Of a stretch of 64,000 nucleotides of DNA, positions 1-10,248 are shown piece by piece; the stretch's first letter is position 1; every line of letters starts with the position of its first letter. The position numbers were made by a program, and so were the translations under genes. Under the pieces are notes generated by a model that was given only the letters and a program-made list of their open reading frames with translations, ran no database searches and was not told the origin of the DNA. The stretch lies in the NCBI RefSeq assembly GCF_001550135.1, contig NZ_LRUE01000016.1:124001-188000 (forward strand). The letters are read 5' to 3'. The stretch is from Pseudoalteromonas shioyasakiensis (GTDB lineage: Bacteria; Pseudomonadota; Gammaproteobacteria; Enterobacterales; Alteromonadaceae).

Positions 1-1786
1 CTTCTTGGGCGATATCACGAATACGTACCACGTTTTTATTCACCTCAGAAGCCACTTGGCTTTGCTCATCAATTGCGGTGGCAATGTGAGTACTCATATC
101 CATAATGGTTTGTACATCTTCGGTGATTGAGCGAAGTAACTCACCGGCTTTACTTGCCTGTGCTGCACTTTCACCACCTTGCGTACGACATTGCTGCATA
201 ATGCTCACCACTTCTTGCGTACGCCCTTGCAAGGTCGAAATAATACTCTCGATCTCTTGCGTTGAATCTTGGGTACGCTGCGCAAGTGAGCGAACTTCAT
301 CTGCTACTACCGCAAAGCCACGACCTTGCTCACCAGCACGTGCTGCTTCAATAGCCGCATTGAGTGCCAGTAAGTTTGTTTGCTCAGCAATGCCACGAAT
401 AACATCAAGGACAGAGCCAATGGTTTCAGCGTCTTTTTCTAACTGCGACACCACGCTTGACGCATTACCGAGTGAATCTGATAAGTGATTAATTTGTACC
501 ACCGTCGATTCAACCTCAGAACGACCTTGCTGCGCACTTAAGTTAGTTGACTCAGCTTTTTTCGCTGCGGCTTCTGTGTTGTGTGAAATATCTTGAATCG
601 TCGCCTGCATTTCAGTGGCAGCTGTAGCAACCATATCTGCTTCGTGAAGCTGCTCTTGCATACCTGAGCTTGTTGCTGCTGTCGTTTCTGATAAATGCTC
701 AGTTGCCACGTTAAGGGTACTTAGCGCGGTATTAACTTCATAAATTAGCTTTTTGAAATCACTGATCAAGCTATTAAAATCAACCGTCATTGTGGTGATT
801 TCATCTTTACCCGATTGAGTAATCGACATGCTTAAGTCGTTATTACGACGAATTTCGTTAATCGTATGGTACACACGTTCGATAGGCTGAATAATTGAGC
901 GGCTAGTAAAGTAAACTAATAGCATCACTAAAATGCTCGCAATAATAAATACAAGAATGGCAATCAACTGCGCACTAGCAGCACTCGATTCTACAAACGC
1001 TTTTGTTTGATCTGTAAGCTCTGTAACAATAGCATCACTAAGCTCAACACTGCGTTTCATCTCACCGAGCGCCCCTGATTCTAAATCAAGGCCTAAGGCA
1101 ACTTGTGCATCAACTAAGGCTTTAAATTTACTTTGATAAGTCGCAAGCAAACTAAGTAACTGGTTTTCATAATTTGTATCGAACCCAGCGCTTTTAATCT
1201 CTGATCTAAAACTAGCAACTAAATCATCAAACTTGCCCATATACTTTAAATCAAAGCGCAGCATAAAGTCTTTTTCTGCACGGCGAAGCTGTAGCATTAA
1301 AGTGAGTAACTTATAGTTTTCGCGCTCGCTTAATAATGTTTCTACTTGATGCACCGCACCACGTAAATCACCATAAAGAGCATCTTTAGGGTGTAAACCT
1401 ATTTTCTTTTGTAGTACCACAACCTCATTGAAGTCATCGTAATAAGTTTTCGCAAGGCGTCTAAATTCATTTAGCTTAGATGAGTCCATCGACAAATCTT
1501 TCACTAACTCGTCTAGTCGCGCCATTTTATTTTTTAGCTGCGAATACTCTTTTTCAAAAAGCTCAAGGCTATCGACATCTTTGTAAAACAAAAAGTTTTT
1601 TTCATGTTTACGCATCGCAAGTTCATGAATGTCGAGCTCCTCCGCATTTTGAATTGTTTCGTTGAGCTTTAGCATCATGCGCGACTCAAAGATAATTACA
1701 CACAGCATCACAATCATTGCAAGACCAACAACGAGCGCGTTTAACTGTAAACGACGCTTAATAGTTAAGTTTTGTAATACATTCAT
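1..1786 (-). CDS. Methyl-accepting chemotaxis protein, 3' end beyond the window
   Basis: Membrane chemoreceptor that would signal to CheA/CheW. I translated it by hand from the reverse strand: at least 595 residues are open and the stop lies left of base 1. The chosen ATG at 1786-1784 gives [16 protein letters not shown], followed by a first membrane helix at about residues 13-35. A long helical sensor region without an obvious Cache fold follows, then a second membrane helix near residues 270-295 and a HAMP segment. The signalling-domain hairpin tip ([20 protein letters not shown]) falls near residue 480, exactly as expected for the family. The ligand cannot be told. It stands alone; no che genes are next to it. 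Confidence 0.93.
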   Translation of the reverse strand, partial: MNVLQNLTIKRRLQLNALVVGLAMIVMLCVIIFESRMMLKLNETIQNAEELDIHELAMRKHEKNFLFYKDVDSLELFEKEYSQLKNKMARLDELVKDLSMDSSKLNEFRRLAKTYYDDFNEVVVLQKKIGLHPKDALYGDLRGAVHQVETLLSERENYKLLTLMLQLRRAEKDFMLRFDLKYMGKFDDLVASFRSEIKSAGFDTNYENQLLSLLATYQSKFKALVDAQVALGLDLESGALGEMKRSVELSDAIVTELTDQTKAFVESSAASAQLIAILVFIIASILVMLLVYFTSRSIIQPIERVYHTINEIRRNNDLSMSITQSGKDEITTMTVDFNSLISDFKKLIYEVNTALSTLNVATEHLSETTAATSSGMQEQLHEADMVATAATEMQATIQDISHNTEAAAKKAESTNLSAQQGRSEVESTVVQINHLSDSLGNASSVVSQLEKDAETIGSVLDVIRGIAEQTNLLALNAAIEAARAGEQGRGFAVVADEVRSLAQRTQDSTQEIESIISTLQGRTQEVVSIMQQCRTQGGESAAQASKAGELLRSITEDVQTIMDMSTHIATAIDEQSQVASEVNKNVVRIRDIAQE

Positions 1787-1891
1787 TCAAAGTGCCTTAT
1801 AGAAACATGCATTTAAAGTATAGCTAAACTATTTAAAGCAGCTAATAAAAAGTGGTTAAACTTGCCGCGCATTTTCCAATATAAGGTACTT

Positions 1892-2941
1892 TTAAACAAT
1901 CAGTTTTTCTTCTAAATCAACCTGTTGCCATAGGTGTTTATGCAATTTATCCAGCTTTTCCCATTGTTTTTTTTGCAACCAATCAACCAAAGGTGCTGGA
2001 TCACTCGGAAAATTCAGTTTTTTGTTCTGTGGCGATTGCAACCAATCATCCATCGCATTGGGGTTTAAATAGCTCATCACATGGGCTGCTCCCATCGACA
2101 ATAGCGTCTGTGCATTAATCCCCTGCTCAAATTGTTTTCCAAGTGGTTTTAGCAATAGCTTTTTACCTAATTGTAACGCTTCACTTGCAAGTTCAAATCC
2201 GGCGTTGCCAATTACACCACCAGCATTAGCGAGATCATTTAAAAAGCCAACGCGTGAAGGCGCTCGCAAGTGAATATTTCCGATTGAACAGTCCTGGGCA
2301 TCTGGGTGATAACAGTAAAACTCACGCTCAGGAAAGTCTTTAAGGTAGTCGACCACACTGTCTAAATTCTCAAAAGGTAGATACACCAACACCTTATTTT
2401 CGACCATCACCGGGTTATCATGATGATGATTTGCAATAAATGGCGGAATGATGTTTTCTGCATAAGGCTGCCAATGCACCCCTAAATAAACACTCGCTGG
2501 CGCATAGTTACGGATCAGGGCACGACGAAAGAAAGCTCGGCCAAACATCGGCACTTTATCAGATAAAAACGCCGCTTGATGGCTCATACCAATAACAGGG
2601 ATACCTTGCTGTTTAGCAGCCCATGCGGTAATCGGCTCAAAGTCATTAAACACCAAGTCATAGTGACGTAAATCAAGATTTTTTATATCTTTTATAAGCT
2701 GCAACGGGCGCGCATTTTTCAACGTTTTAAAGCTATCAACTTGCCCCGATTTGCTGGTAAACGACAAACCTCGAAAAGCTCGGTAATCAGCAAAATCGTC
2801 CATATCAAAGTAGTCTTGCTCTTTACGACCCGAAAACACATAGTCAACATCGACTCCTAATGCTTTAAAGGTCGTTGCCATTACTCGTGCTCGAGTAATA
2901 TGGCCATTACCCGTACCTTGAATACCGTACAAAATTCTCAT
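1892..2941 (-). CDS. Glycosyltransferase of the MJ1255/VC2487 type (GT28-like)
   Basis: A 349-residue protein with the N-terminal glycine-rich motif GIQGTGNGHITRA of GT-B glycosyltransferases resembling MurG/UGT enzymes. A C-terminal nucleotide-sugar region (GGVIGNAGFELASEALQLGK) resembles the GT28 donor site. The start was set at the ATG at 2941, not the longer reading frame, because this ATG overlaps the TGA of the upstream PAP2 gene (ATGA). That suggests translational coupling. Partnership with a membrane lipid phosphatase suggests glycosylation of a lipid or polyprenyl-linked substrate, but donor and acceptor are unknown. Family assignment is from recall of the conserved hypothetical MJ1255 group. 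Confidence 0.8.
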   Translation of the reverse strand: MRILYGIQGTGNGHITRARVMATTFKALGVDVDYVFSGRKEQDYFDMDDFADYRAFRGLSFTSKSGQVDSFKTLKNARPLQLIKDIKNLDLRHYDLVFNDFEPITAWAAKQQGIPVIGMSHQAAFLSDKVPMFGRAFFRRALIRNYAPASVYLGVHWQPYAENIIPPFIANHHHDNPVMVENKVLVYLPFENLDSVVDYLKDFPEREFYCYHPDAQDCSIGNIHLRAPSRVGFLNDLANAGGVIGNAGFELASEALQLGKKLLLKPLGKQFEQGINAQTLLSMGAAHVMSYLNPNAMDDWLQSPQNKKLNFPSDPAPLVDWLQKKQWEKLDKLHKHLWQQVDLEEKLIV

Positions 2942-3474
2942 ATAGATCCCACCACCATTACAGCTAATACTGCACAACTTGACCCCATCACTGCGCCAAT
3001 CACCACATCAGCAGGGTAATGCACACCAATAATCACTCTAGATGCCGCCACCCCTGATGCCCACATCAGCCACAGCACAGCAAATTCAGGAAAATAGATA
3101 GTCAAAATCGTCGCCACCACAAATGCCCCAGCACTATGCCCCGACGGTAAGCTAAATTGGTCGCTCGGCACCAAATACGCGCCTTGCACTAAGCAGTCGC
3201 AGGGTCTAACCCGCGCGATACGCTTTTTAGCTAAAAAGTAAATAGGTCGCTCAATGGCAAAGCCCACCAATATACTCATCGCCAGTTGTTGAAAGTGCAG
3301 CTGCTCGGTGAACCACCAAAACCCAAGAAACAACACCACGTAAAGTCCGCCATCGCCGCTTTTAGATAACCCAAGCGCTGATCTTCTGAGCCAAACTGGC
3401 GAAGCGTCGTTAAACACGCTTAAAAACAGCTGTTCATCCACTTTAGCCAATTTAGTAAGTATGTTGTTTGCCAT
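2938..3474 (-). CDS. PAP2-family membrane phosphatase
   Basis: Integral membrane acid phosphatase of the PAP2/BacA-like type, 178 residues, close to the usual size. All three phosphatase motifs are visible: KKRIARVRP at about residues 83-91, PSGHS at 110-114, and SRVIIGVHYPAD at 145-156, with the catalytic His expected in the last two. Hydrophobic helices lie around residues 44-56, 64-82, 115-140 and 155-175. Likely substrates are phosphatidic acid, phosphatidylglycerol phosphate or undecaprenyl pyrophosphate; the sequence does not decide. Its stop codon overlaps the start of the following glycosyltransferase, so the two are probably one operon. Confidence 0.9.
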   Translation of the reverse strand: MANNILTKLAKVDEQLFLSVFNDASPVWLRRSALGLSKSGDGGLYVVLFLGFWWFTEQLHFQQLAMSILVGFAIERPIYFLAKKRIARVRPCDCLVQGAYLVPSDQFSLPSGHSAGAFVVATILTIYFPEFAVLWLMWASGVAASRVIIGVHYPADVVIGAVMGSSCAVLAVMVVGSI

Positions 3475-3686
3475 GGTGAGCTCCTTGTCATACTTTGCGT
3501 CTAATTTTTATACTCATCTCAGCTTAGGCGCTAAAAATAACAATTAGGTGACGCTTTTGAGACACTAATGTTGCGATGGCGAAATTCCTTTGATTTAAAC
3601 CAATAATCCGCTATTAAGTCGTTGTTATTGAGTTGTATCAGGGTATACTGAGTACTAAACAGACAGTCTCTTTAGAGGATGAAAAA

Positions 3687-4184
3687 ATGGATTACAGCAC
3701 TTCTGATTTATGCGACCACTTTGCAGATGTGGTTGATGTGCTCGAACCAATGTTTATCAATTTTGGTGGACGCCCAAGCTTTAGTGGTCGAGTAAAAACC
3801 GTTAAATGCTTTGAAAATAACGAGCTGATCCGCGAAATTTTATCAACCGATGGCACTGACAGCGTGTTATTGATTGATGGTGGTGGTTCTACCCGACGCG
3901 CCCTTATTGATATAGAGCTGGCTGAAATCGCATTAGAAAACAACTGGCAAGGCATTATCGTTTACGGTGCAATTCGCCATGTTGATGAACTTGAAGAGCT
4001 AGACTTAGGCATTCAAGCAATTGCCTCTATTCCTGTTGCTGCCGATAGTGAAGGCGCAGGTGAGGACGGCATTGGCGTTAACTTCGCAGGCGTTTCTTTC
4101 TTTGATGACGACTTTGTTTACGCTGATAGCACCGGTATTATATTATCTGCTGAAGAATTAGAGTTAGAAATAATAGAAGACTAA
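3687..4184 (+). CDS. rraA: Regulator of ribonuclease E activity A
   Basis: RraA family protein, which in E. coli binds RNase E and the degradosome and dampens mRNA turnover. With the ATG at 3687 ([21 protein letters not shown]) it has 165 residues, near the 161 of E. coli RraA. An upstream TTG would extend it by 18 residues but has no support, while an AGAGG sequence precedes the chosen start. The core [22 protein letters not shown] and [17 protein letters not shown] segments match the family. The next gene begins 5 bp after its stop, so it is probably co-transcribed with hutG, an unusual pairing. Confidence 0.92.
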   Translation: MDYSTSDLCDHFADVVDVLEPMFINFGGRPSFSGRVKTVKCFENNELIREILSTDGTDSVLLIDGGGSTRRALIDIELAEIALENNWQGIIVYGAIRHVDELEELDLGIQAIASIPVAADSEGAGEDGIGVNFAGVSFFDDDFVYADSTGIILSAEELELEIIED

Positions 4185-4189
4185 TCTCG

Positions 4190-5239
4190 GTGACAAACTA
4201 CCTTAAAATTTATGATGAAGCGGCGGTAAAGCACTTATGTGTCCGCCGCGCTAACGAACTTAAAGCTTGGCAAGCCCTTGCCCTTCTCGACACTCAAGTT
4301 AACGCTCCACAAGCACTCATCGATGCAAAACACTTCGGTATTCGCTATGTTTTAGTTGGCGTATGTGAAGATATTGGCCCTCGCGCTAACTTAGGTAACG
4401 GTGGCTCAGGACAAGCGTGGCAAGCATTTTTAAAGCGCTTTTTAAACCAAACGCATAACCAGTTTTTAAACCACGAACGTGTGTTGCTACTCGGCGAAGT
4501 TGCCCTTGATGACTTAAACCAACAAGCTGCTGACCTTGATAATAAAAACGACGCCGACTTAGCCAAACTACGTGAATTATGCGCTGATATAGACACCCGC
4601 GTTGAGCAAGTGCTTGCAATGATTTTTGCAGCTGGCCTTGAGCCAATTGTAATAGGTGGCGGCCATAACAACTGCTTAGGTATTTTACGCGCCCTTAGTA
4701 AGCAACATGGTAAACCAGTCAACGCTATCAACTTAGACCCTCATGCTGACTTCAGAGAGTGTGAAGGCCGTCATAGCGGTAATGGTTTTAGATATGCGTA
4801 CAGTGAAAACCACCTTGCTGACTACCATGTGATGGGTTTACACGAATTTAAAAATAACCAAGCGATTATGGATGCCCTGACAAGCGCAAACTTCACGTTT
4901 GATAGTTACCAAGATATTCAAGTACGTCGTAAAGTCGATTTATCTTCGGCATGTAAACACGCATTAGCGCAGTTTGATAATGCACCGCTTGGAGTCGAAG
5001 TCGACCTAGACAGCATCTCACTAATGCCGGTTAGTGCATACACCAACTGTGGCTTTAGTGTAAGTGATGCAGAACATTTTGTGCATTTAGCAGCTAGCCA
5101 AACAACTGCTCGCTATCTTCATTTATGCGAAGGCGCCCCGTCACAACACCCAGTTGGTTTAGAAGCAGGTATGAACGACGCAGGCCAAATAATCACCGCC
5201 CTTGTGAATGCGTATTTGCAGGCGAGAGAGGCAAGTTAG
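4190..5239 (+). CDS. hutG: Formimidoylglutamase-like arginase-family hydrolase
   Basis: Binuclear-metal ureohydrolase, 349 residues, starting with GTG 5 bp after rraA. Metal-ligand motifs are present in order: GGGHNN (156-161), DPHAD (183-187) and VDLD (271-274), the arginase/agmatinase/formimidoylglutamase signature. The hutI gene and a HutC repressor gene lie 2-3 kb away, which favours histidine degradation (N-formimidoyl-L-glutamate to glutamate and formamide). hutH and hutU are not in this window, so the pathway is completed elsewhere. Arginase or agmatinase activity remains a weaker alternative. Confidence 0.8.
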   Translation: MTNYLKIYDEAAVKHLCVRRANELKAWQALALLDTQVNAPQALIDAKHFGIRYVLVGVCEDIGPRANLGNGGSGQAWQAFLKRFLNQTHNQFLNHERVLLLGEVALDDLNQQAADLDNKNDADLAKLRELCADIDTRVEQVLAMIFAAGLEPIVIGGGHNNCLGILRALSKQHGKPVNAINLDPHADFRECEGRHSGNGFRYAYSENHLADYHVMGLHEFKNNQAIMDALTSANFTFDSYQDIQVRRKVDLSSACKHALAQFDNAPLGVEVDLDSISLMPVSAYTNCGFSVSDAEHFVHLAASQTTARYLHLCEGAPSQHPVGLEAGMNDAGQIITALVNAYLQAREAS

Positions 5240-5474
5240 AAAGAAGCGATGTAACGACTGATTTTTGGGGAAGTCGGGTCGAACGAGCGATACTCAACAC
5301 ATGGAAGCGATCATCTCTCAGCCTTCAGCTGTCAGACGCGCGAAACAAGTTTCACGCCTACCTGTACGACCCTTAAATTGGCAGCAAGATTCGAGATAAA
5401 ACGCGATGTAACGAGTCAAACTGCTCTCTAACTTTCAATCTGATAGCTGACGGCTGACGGCTGACGGCTTTAAC
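5240..5474. repeat. Intergenic repeats: diverged REP half and CTGACGG heptamers
   Basis: At 5334-5361 a diverged copy of the REP half element occurs. The palindrome arms read GAAAC/GTTTC where the usual copies have GAAAT/ATTTC, so both arms changed together. At 5318-5335 and 5441-5470 lie short heptamer-like runs in opposite orientation (CAGCTGT type, then CTGACGG three times). No gene is supported here. Confidence 0.7.
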
Positions 5475-7244
5475 TTACCCCTGATGCTCTAACCGCCACT
5501 GTTTTAACCACGACATCATGCCTACGCTGCTAAGCGGGTAATTAAAGTAATAACCCTGAGCGGCGTAGGTGTTCAACGACTTAACAAATTTAAGTTGCTC
5601 TAGGGTTTCTACCCCTTCACAAATCACCTTGGCATTATTTTGATTATGCATATCCACCATGCCAGAGACTAGGCTACGAACTTGGCTTTGATGGGCAAAA
5701 TCAGCGGTCAACGATGCTGCTACTTTAATATACTCAACATTAAGATTAGGCAACTTAGCAAGCCAAATTGGCGTGTCACCAAAGCCATCAATACATAGTT
5801 TAATACCAATGCTATTTAGCCTTGCGACCATGGCTTTACCTTGGTCGTCTAGGCTCATAAATAGATCGAGCGGGCATTCAATGATTAAATCGCCCGGCTC
5901 TAAGCGGTGTTCAGTCATAATGCGGTCAACAAATTCAATGAACTCTTCATGCAGCATTTCTGGGCCAAACACGTTAATACTGAGTGGTAGTTCAATGCCT
6001 TCCATACGCAATGCCATAGCAAGCTCAGCAGCACGTTCAATAACATACGCTGCCACAGGGTAACTTAAGCCAGCGACACGAATATCATCAATGAACTTGT
6101 TAGCCGAAAGAATGCCTTGCTTAGGATGCTGCCAACGTAGCAGCAATTCTAAAAACTCAATTTGCTCGTCGCTATTACGAATAACTGGCTGAAAATAAAG
6201 CTCAAGTTCGCTGGAAAAATCTAAGTGAGCTAATTCGCGTAGACGTGCTTGTTGCTCTAGTTGCTCAATCATCATTTGTGGGTGATAAGGCACAATTTCT
6301 CGCTCAGGGTTTGAATCAAGGGCAAGGTTGGCAAATGAAATTAAGTTCTCGAAGCTGTATTCTGGTTCGTCACAGTTCACGTAACTGGCGCGCACTTTAA
6401 CTTCAATTGTACAATTAGCAACGTTGAATGGCTTTAATGTGACTTGCCTAATTTGACTGATCAGCTGCTCATGAAGATGTTTTTGCTCTTCGAGTGAGCA
6501 AATAAACGCAAAGTTTAAGCCCCCCAAATGCGCTAATTTTTCAGCATGTGCGGTGTTACCTGTCATACTCAGCACAGCATCAACACTGAGCTGCTGTTTA
6601 ATACGTGTGGCCGATTGCGCTAATAATAAATCACCAAAGTCACGACCAATATGCTGGTTAACATCGTTAAAGCCTTCAAGGCGGATCATCACTAATGCAC
6701 AGTTTGCTGAGTGCTCTTCAGTCCATGCAACAAAGCTATTTCTAAGTGCATTACGGTCTGGTAAACCAGTCAGTGGAGCAGCATCTAAGTCATCGTTATG
6801 GAGCGGTTCAACTTCAACCTGCTCATCTTCTTCGGGCTCTTCGTAATTAAAAAAGCCTGAAATAGATAAAATAACTACCGAGAAAACAAGCCAATATAAG
6901 GCTGTGTCGAGTAATAGGTGGGCAGAGTATAAAACCGCGAACGAAATTGCGGCAGAGACACTCAATATTATGGCAAGCCAATTAGTGGTGCGAAATGCTT
7001 GCCATAAATGAAAACATAAAGCTAAAGCAAGTAAGATAACCAGCCATGGTAATCCTAAGCTTAAAATAGCTAAACCTAGTACGCCATTAACGACTAGGCT
7101 TAGTCTTAAAATAGGGTTTTGGGTTACGCATAGGGCACAGATCATTGCCATAAAAACGCTACCAGCTAAAAACACTGGCACTACATCACTTGTTAAATTT
7201 ACGAGTTGCGTGCTACTACTCGCTAAACTAAAAATCAATGACAT
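5475..7244 (-). CDS. Membrane GGDEF/EAL protein with degenerate active sites
   Basis: About 589 residues when started at the ATG at 7244; a TTG three codons upstream is also possible. Residues 25-130 hold several membrane helices. A GGDEF-type domain follows (about 160-320) with GGLNF at the signature site. An EAL-type domain (about 335-585) reads ELLLRW at the EAL site, ECPLD where E-x-T-E is expected, and DGFGD where DDFG is expected, but keeps ICEGVE and AQGYYF. Several metal and catalytic residues are therefore missing, so a c-di-GMP sensor or protein-partner role (CsrD-like) is more likely than synthesis or hydrolysis. It begins only about 30 bp after hutI, suggesting co-transcription. 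Confidence 0.85.
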   Translation of the reverse strand: MSLIFSLASSSTQLVNLTSDVVPVFLAGSVFMAMICALCVTQNPILRLSLVVNGVLGLAILSLGLPWLVILLALALCFHLWQAFRTTNWLAIILSVSAAISFAVLYSAHLLLDTALYWLVFSVVILSISGFFNYEEPEEDEQVEVEPLHNDDLDAAPLTGLPDRNALRNSFVAWTEEHSANCALVMIRLEGFNDVNQHIGRDFGDLLLAQSATRIKQQLSVDAVLSMTGNTAHAEKLAHLGGLNFAFICSLEEQKHLHEQLISQIRQVTLKPFNVANCTIEVKVRASYVNCDEPEYSFENLISFANLALDSNPEREIVPYHPQMMIEQLEQQARLRELAHLDFSSELELYFQPVIRNSDEQIEFLELLLRWQHPKQGILSANKFIDDIRVAGLSYPVAAYVIERAAELAMALRMEGIELPLSINVFGPEMLHEEFIEFVDRIMTEHRLEPGDLIIECPLDLFMSLDDQGKAMVARLNSIGIKLCIDGFGDTPIWLAKLPNLNVEYIKVAASLTADFAHQSQVRSLVSGMVDMHNQNNAKVICEGVETLEQLKFVKSLNTYAAQGYYFNYPLSSVGMMSWLKQWRLEHQG

Positions 7245-7272
7245 GTAATCCAAACTGCGTAATAAAACTTAT

Positions 7273-8514
7273 CTAACTAAGTCTACCCAAAATCCACAGA
7301 TTTAACAGTTTATTTACGCCGAATTGGTAACTTAATTGTGCTGGGTGGGATATTTGCCAATGAGCAATATCAGCACGAGCCCCTACTTTTAGCACGCCAC
7401 GATCATCTAGACCTAACGCACCCGCGGCGTTTCGTGTTACGCCAGCTAATGCTTGCTCTGGTGTCATACGGAAAATAGTGCACGCCATATTCATCATTAA
7501 GTGCAATGAACATAATGGTGAAGTCCCAGGGTTGAAATCAGTTGAAATAGCGATAGGAACTTGGTACTGCTGCAGTAGTTCAATTGGCGGATACTTTGTT
7601 TCGCGTAAAAAGTAAAATGCACCAGGTAACAATACCGCTGCAGTGCCCGCTTTGGCCATTGCTTGAATGCCAGCTTCATCTAAGTGTTCAATATGATCCG
7701 CAGATAAGCCATTAAATTCTGCAACAAGCTCTGCGCCATGTTGATTAGATAACTGCTCAGCGTGCAACTTAACCGGTAAGTTGTGCTTTTTAGCCGCTTC
7801 AAACACACGGCGAGTTTGCTCGTTGCTAAAGCCAACGTTTTCACAAAAAGCATCAACGGCATCAGCTAAATCAGCTTCAACAACACGGTCAAGCATCTCA
7901 CCGCAAACCAAATCGATGTACTCATCACTACGGCCTTTATATTCAGGCGGTAATGCATGAGCACCTAAAAACGTGGTTTTAACATCAACCGGGTGATTTT
8001 CACCGAGTAAACGAGCCACTTCGAGAAGTTTAATTTCGTTTTCGCAATCAAGACCATAGCCAGATTTAACCTCGACCGTCGTCACGCCTTCTGCGTATAA
8101 CGCATTTAAGCGCTCTTTAGCACTAACAAACAGTGCTTCGTGGTCGGCTTCGCGGGTTGCACGTACGGTGCTTGCAATGCCGCCACCGTTTGCAGCGATT
8201 TGTTCGTAGCTAACACCTTGCAAACGCTGCTCAAATTCTTCTGCACGGCTACCGGCAAACACTAAGTGAGTGTGACAATCAATCAACCCAGGTGTTAACC
8301 ACTGCCCTTTTGCAGAGACTGTTGGCGTTGCTAACGCGTCAAACTTAGGTAAATCGGTTTGTGCACCTAACCAGGCAATTTTGCCATCTTTAACGGCAAT
8401 CGCTGCATTTTCAATGGCGCCGTATGGTGCATCAACAGCAGGATCCATTGTGGCGATATTGGCATCTGTGATCAGTAAATCCCAGAGGGCTTGAGCATTG
8501 TTGGTTGTGTGCAT
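7273..8514 (-). CDS. hutI: Imidazolonepropionase
   Basis: Amidohydrolase that opens 4-imidazolone-5-propanoate to N-formimidoyl-L-glutamate, the step before HutG. It has 413 residues, normal for HutI. The metal site [10 protein letters not shown] is at about residues 79-88, with [14 protein letters not shown] and [10 protein letters not shown] further on, all HutI hallmarks. The gene diverges from hutC, and the 142-bp gap between them carries a palindrome of the HutC type, so HutC repression relieved by urocanate is likely. The degenerate GGDEF/EAL gene follows it closely. Confidence 0.95.
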   Translation of the reverse strand: MHTTNNAQALWDLLITDANIATMDPAVDAPYGAIENAAIAVKDGKIAWLGAQTDLPKFDALATPTVSAKGQWLTPGLIDCHTHLVFAGSRAEEFEQRLQGVSYEQIAANGGGIASTVRATREADHEALFVSAKERLNALYAEGVTTVEVKSGYGLDCENEIKLLEVARLLGENHPVDVKTTFLGAHALPPEYKGRSDEYIDLVCGEMLDRVVEADLADAVDAFCENVGFSNEQTRRVFEAAKKHNLPVKLHAEQLSNQHGAELVAEFNGLSADHIEHLDEAGIQAMAKAGTAAVLLPGAFYFLRETKYPPIELLQQYQVPIAISTDFNPGTSPLCSLHLMMNMACTIFRMTPEQALAGVTRNAAGALGLDDRGVLKVGARADIAHWQISHPAQLSYQFGVNKLLNLWILGRLS

Positions 8515-8590
8515 TTTTCACCTATCTTGATGCTTGCTAAAGGCTCAGTATGAGCCTAAATTTAAATTTGCTTAAAGTTTATCAACTCAT

Positions 8591-8604
8591 CTTGTATATA
8601 CAAG
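8591..8604. promoter_or_regulatory. Putative HutC operator
   Basis: Perfect 14-bp palindrome CTTGTATATACAAG between the divergent hutI and hutC genes. It contains TGTA-N2-TACA, the core I know for HutC/GntR-family operators of hut genes. Its position, 77 bp upstream of hutI and 53 bp upstream of hutC, would allow control of both genes. Confidence 0.8.
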
Positions 8605-8656
8605 AAAATTATGTCACCTTGTAACACACTGTTAACTTAAAAATAAACTTTTCATA

Positions 8657-9364
8657 ATGAGCGTCCCTAAGTTTGCGCAAATAAAAGAATTCATTCTGGA
8701 AAATATTCAATCGGGAGAATGGCAAGAAAACGACCGTGTCCCTTCAGAAAACGAACTTACCAGTCAATTTCAAGTTAGCCGTATGACGGCTAGGCGTGCA
8801 CTTAGTGAGTTAACCGATGCCGGTATCTTAACCCGCAGCCAAGGCCAAGGTACTTTTGTTGCCAGCTTCAAATCACAATCTTCGTTACTAGAAATCAAAA
8901 ACATTGCCGATGAAGTTAAAGCGCGAAACAGCAATTACAGTTGTACTATTTTAGTGATGGAATCAATCAGCGCAATTGCCCCCATCGCGATTGCTTTGGG
9001 TGTCGAGGTCGACAGCCATGTTTATCGAAGTGTGATTGTGCACAATGAGAACGAGCAACCTTTGCAAGTTGAGGAGCGTTTTGTGAACCCTGCTCTTGCT
9101 AAAGACTACTTACAACAAGATTTTCACAGCCTAACACCCCATGAATACTTATCGCAAAATGCCCCACTCACCGAGGCTCGCCATACGGTCGAAGCAATCA
9201 TGCCCAACCAAGAAATGTGTGAATGGCTCAACCTTTACAACGAAGAGCCATGCTTACAAGTGATCCGCCGAACGTGGTCATCGCAAGGCATTGTAAGCTT
9301 TGCCCGCTTAGTTTCGCCGGGTAGTAAATACCGACTGGGTGGCCACCTAACTTTTAAAAAATAA
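8657..9364 (+). CDS. hutC: Histidine utilization repressor (GntR/UTRA)
   Basis: DNA-binding repressor, 235 residues. An N-terminal winged helix of the GntR type (about residues 5-70) carries the typical run VPSENELTSQFQVSRMTARR and ALSELTDAGILTRSQGQGTF. A C-terminal UTRA effector domain (about 90-235) includes EERFVNPALAKDYLQQDF and the end region SPGSKYRLGG typical of HutC. Family members repress hut genes and respond to urocanate. It lies divergent to hutI with a TGTA-N2-TACA palindrome in between. It ends tail-to-tail against the next gene with no gap. Confidence 0.92.
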   Translation: MSVPKFAQIKEFILENIQSGEWQENDRVPSENELTSQFQVSRMTARRALSELTDAGILTRSQGQGTFVASFKSQSSLLEIKNIADEVKARNSNYSCTILVMESISAIAPIAIALGVEVDSHVYRSVIVHNENEQPLQVEERFVNPALAKDYLQQDFHSLTPHEYLSQNAPLTEARHTVEAIMPNQEMCEWLNLYNEEPCLQVIRRTWSSQGIVSFARLVSPGSKYRLGGHLTFKK

Positions 9365-10135
9365 CTAAATAGGCGCTTTATAACGAAAACTCAGTGACTC
9401 AATCGCCGAGCCATCAATGATACGCTCGCCTTTATCATGGCTAGTAAATGTCGGTGGCTGATTACCCTGCTCAGCGCATTTTTGTTGGTAGTAATCTGCT
9501 TTTGTAGGATGCGACGGATTGACCACATTATAAATGCTGCTCGCGCTTGACCAATTTTCGAGTACTGAAAAAATCGCCGCTATCACATCTTGCTGATGTA
9601 CCATGTTCACCACTTGCTGACTTGAGCTAGACAGCTCTTTACCTGCAACAAACTTACCTGGGTCGCGCCCAGGACCAACAAGGCCCGCTAAACGCAACAC
9701 TTTACCACCGGCATTGAGCACTAACTGCTCAGCATCAAATAGCAGTTGCTGGCGCGCTGATTGGCAATTAATTACTGTACTTTCGTCATAATGACCATTG
9801 TCAGTTGGGTAAACACCCGTCGAAGAACATAAAATAAAGCCTTTACAATTTAGTTGCTTGGCAAGCTCAAGTCCTGCTTGCAAAGTAGCTAAATAATTAC
9901 TTTCTGAGCTGCGACTACGCGGTGGAATTGCACTCACCCACCATGCATCTTCAAGTGAAACATCGTGTTTAAGCACTGTACCTTCAAGCGCAAACTGGCG
10001 CTGAAAATCATGTTCGTGCTCGCTACTACGGTGTGTTCCCTGCACTTGCCATGCTAATTCTTTTGCCTCAACACAAAGCGCACTACCAAGCCAACCTGCA
10101 CCTAAAACGACCAGTTTATTATTTTCATTACTCAT
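9365..10135 (-). CDS. NAD(P)-binding SDR/epimerase-like protein (YeeZ-like)
   Basis: 256-residue Rossmann-fold protein. The dinucleotide-binding loop GAGWLGSALC is at about residues 12-21. The LCSSTGVYP segment and the NMVHQQDVIAAI segment resemble extended SDRs such as the E. coli YeeZ group. No clear YxxxK catalytic pair is visible, so it may be an atypical SDR. Substrate is unknown, and there is no pathway context: it is convergent with hutC and divergent from a chemoreceptor. The name YeeZ-like is a family-level guess. Confidence 0.7.
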   Translation of the reverse strand: MSNENNKLVVLGAGWLGSALCVEAKELAWQVQGTHRSSEHEHDFQRQFALEGTVLKHDVSLEDAWWVSAIPPRSRSSESNYLATLQAGLELAKQLNCKGFILCSSTGVYPTDNGHYDESTVINCQSARQQLLFDAEQLVLNAGGKVLRLAGLVGPGRDPGKFVAGKELSSSSQQVVNMVHQQDVIAAIFSVLENWSSASSIYNVVNPSHPTKADYYQQKCAEQGNQPPTFTSHDKGERIIDGSAIESLSFRYKAPI

Positions 10136-10248
10136 TTATCCAACAACCTCATAGTATTTATTATTAACGTTCGCTTAACGGTATAGCGATTTGGGTGCAA
10201 ATATGATTAGATAGATAACTCTACCCGATAATAAAAACACGTGCATCT

